From Harmothoe impar (Eukaryota; Annelida; Polychaeta; Phyllodocida; Polynoidae), in the NCBI GenBank assembly GCA_947462335.1, contig OX381707.1, forward strand, positions 60,241,773-60,305,772: a stretch of 64,000 nt of DNA. The letters are read 5' to 3'. Shown here piece after piece: positions 63,195 through 64,000 of the stretch. Position numbers and translations under genes: made by a program. The stretch's first letter is position 1. Each line of letters begins with the position of its first letter. Under the pieces are notes generated by a model that was given only the letters and a program-made list of their open reading frames with translations, did not search any database and had not been told where the DNA came from.

Positions 63195-64000
63195 CTGAAT
63201 TAGACCCAGAGATAAGAAAGCCCATCAATCTTTGGCAATTAATTCTGAGAAATCTACTAACCCTACAGACTATTTGAGTACACCATTAGAAAGGCATTGC
63301 TTCATATATTATGGAACCATTGAGTTTATTTGAGTTTCAATTTAGAAAAAAATCTAGGCATGTGGTACTGATACCATGTGCCGTAGTCCGATCTCGCCGT
63401 GTCCTCCGAGATAAGCAAACTCATCGATCTTTGACAATTAATTCTGAGAAATCTACTAAACCTACAAACTATTGGTGTACACCATAAGAAAGGCCTTGCT
63501 TCATATATTATGGAACCATTGAGGTTTGTTTCAGTTTCAATTTAGAAAAAAATCTAGGCCTGGGGTACTGATACCATGTGCCATAGTCCAACCCCGCGGG
63601 ATACCCACAGATAAGAAAACCCATCGATCTTTGGCAATTAATTCTGAGAAATCTACTAAACCTATAGACTATTGGAGTACACCATTAGAAAGGCATTGCT
63701 TCATTTATCATGGAACCATTGAGTTTTGTTTCAGTTTCAATTTAGAAAAAAATCTAGGCCTGGGGTACTGATACCATGTGCCGTAGTCCAACCCCGCAGG
63801 ATACCGACAGATAAGAAAACCTGAAGATCTTTGGCAATTAATTCTGAGAAATCTACTAAACCTACAGACTATTGGAGTACACCATTAGAAAGGCTTTGCT
63901 TCATATATTATGGAACCATTGAGTTTTGTTTGAGTTTCAATTTAGAAAAAAATCTAGGCCTGGGGTACTGATACCATGTGCGATAGTCCAACGCCGCGGG
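63195..64000 (+). repeat. 200-bp tandem satellite, at least four units
   Basis: The phrase ggcaattaattctgagaaat recurs at 63234, 63433, 63633 and 63833, a period of 199-200 bp. Units differ by scattered substitutions. The array continues beyond the window edge. Confidence 0.9.

Overview
The window is eukaryotic and looks like a marine-type invertebrate animal genome. Its genes are split by GT-AG introns, much of the rest is dispersed repeats (tRNA-derived SINEs, foldback MITEs, microsatellites), and two large mobile elements are present. The species cannot be fixed from the sequence. The palindromic word ataggcctat is frequent throughout.

Layout. 1-15.5 kb: a LINE reverse-transcriptase fragment at the left edge, a candidate host exon on the minus strand (1418-1632), then SINE- and MITE-rich DNA. 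15,546-37,165: a 21.6-kb Ty3/gypsy-type, env-bearing LTR element. It has 1,915-bp LTRs with only four differences seen, and a 4-bp target duplication (gctt). Its order is Met-less leader frame, gag, pol (protease, RT, RNase H, integrase), five further plus-strand ORFs, a 653-codon antisense ORF, env, and an 11-copy tandem repeat. A textbook -1 frameshift signal (slippery heptamer, 6-nt spacer, 10-bp stem) links gag to pol. Two in-frame stop codons interrupt otherwise open frames. 37.2-40.3 kb: flanking DNA and a signal-peptide first exon (39,917-39,977, minus strand). Its reading phase and strand fit the exon at 1418-1632, so the retroelement may sit in a host intron of about 38 kb.

40,688-50,068: a 9.4-kb Polinton/Maverick-type element with AGT-starting terminal inverted repeats and a perfect 6-bp target duplication (gtcgtc). 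It keeps a protein-primed family-B DNA polymerase, but no integrase, packaging ATPase, protease or capsid gene is visible. Its other two genes are a tandem death-domain protein (minus strand) and a low-complexity protein ending in two PC4-like ssDNA-binding modules. The TIRs are dense in motifs resembling animal promoter elements. I regard this reduced element with a host-type cell-death adaptor as the most unusual system in the window.

54,411-62,181 (minus strand): a complete 11-exon gene for an iRhom (RHBDF, catalytically dead rhomboid). All exon phases join to 806 residues. It is divergent and lacks several residues that other iRhoms conserve. Its introns hold several MITEs. 62.2-64 kb: dispersed repeats and a 200-bp tandem satellite running off the right edge.
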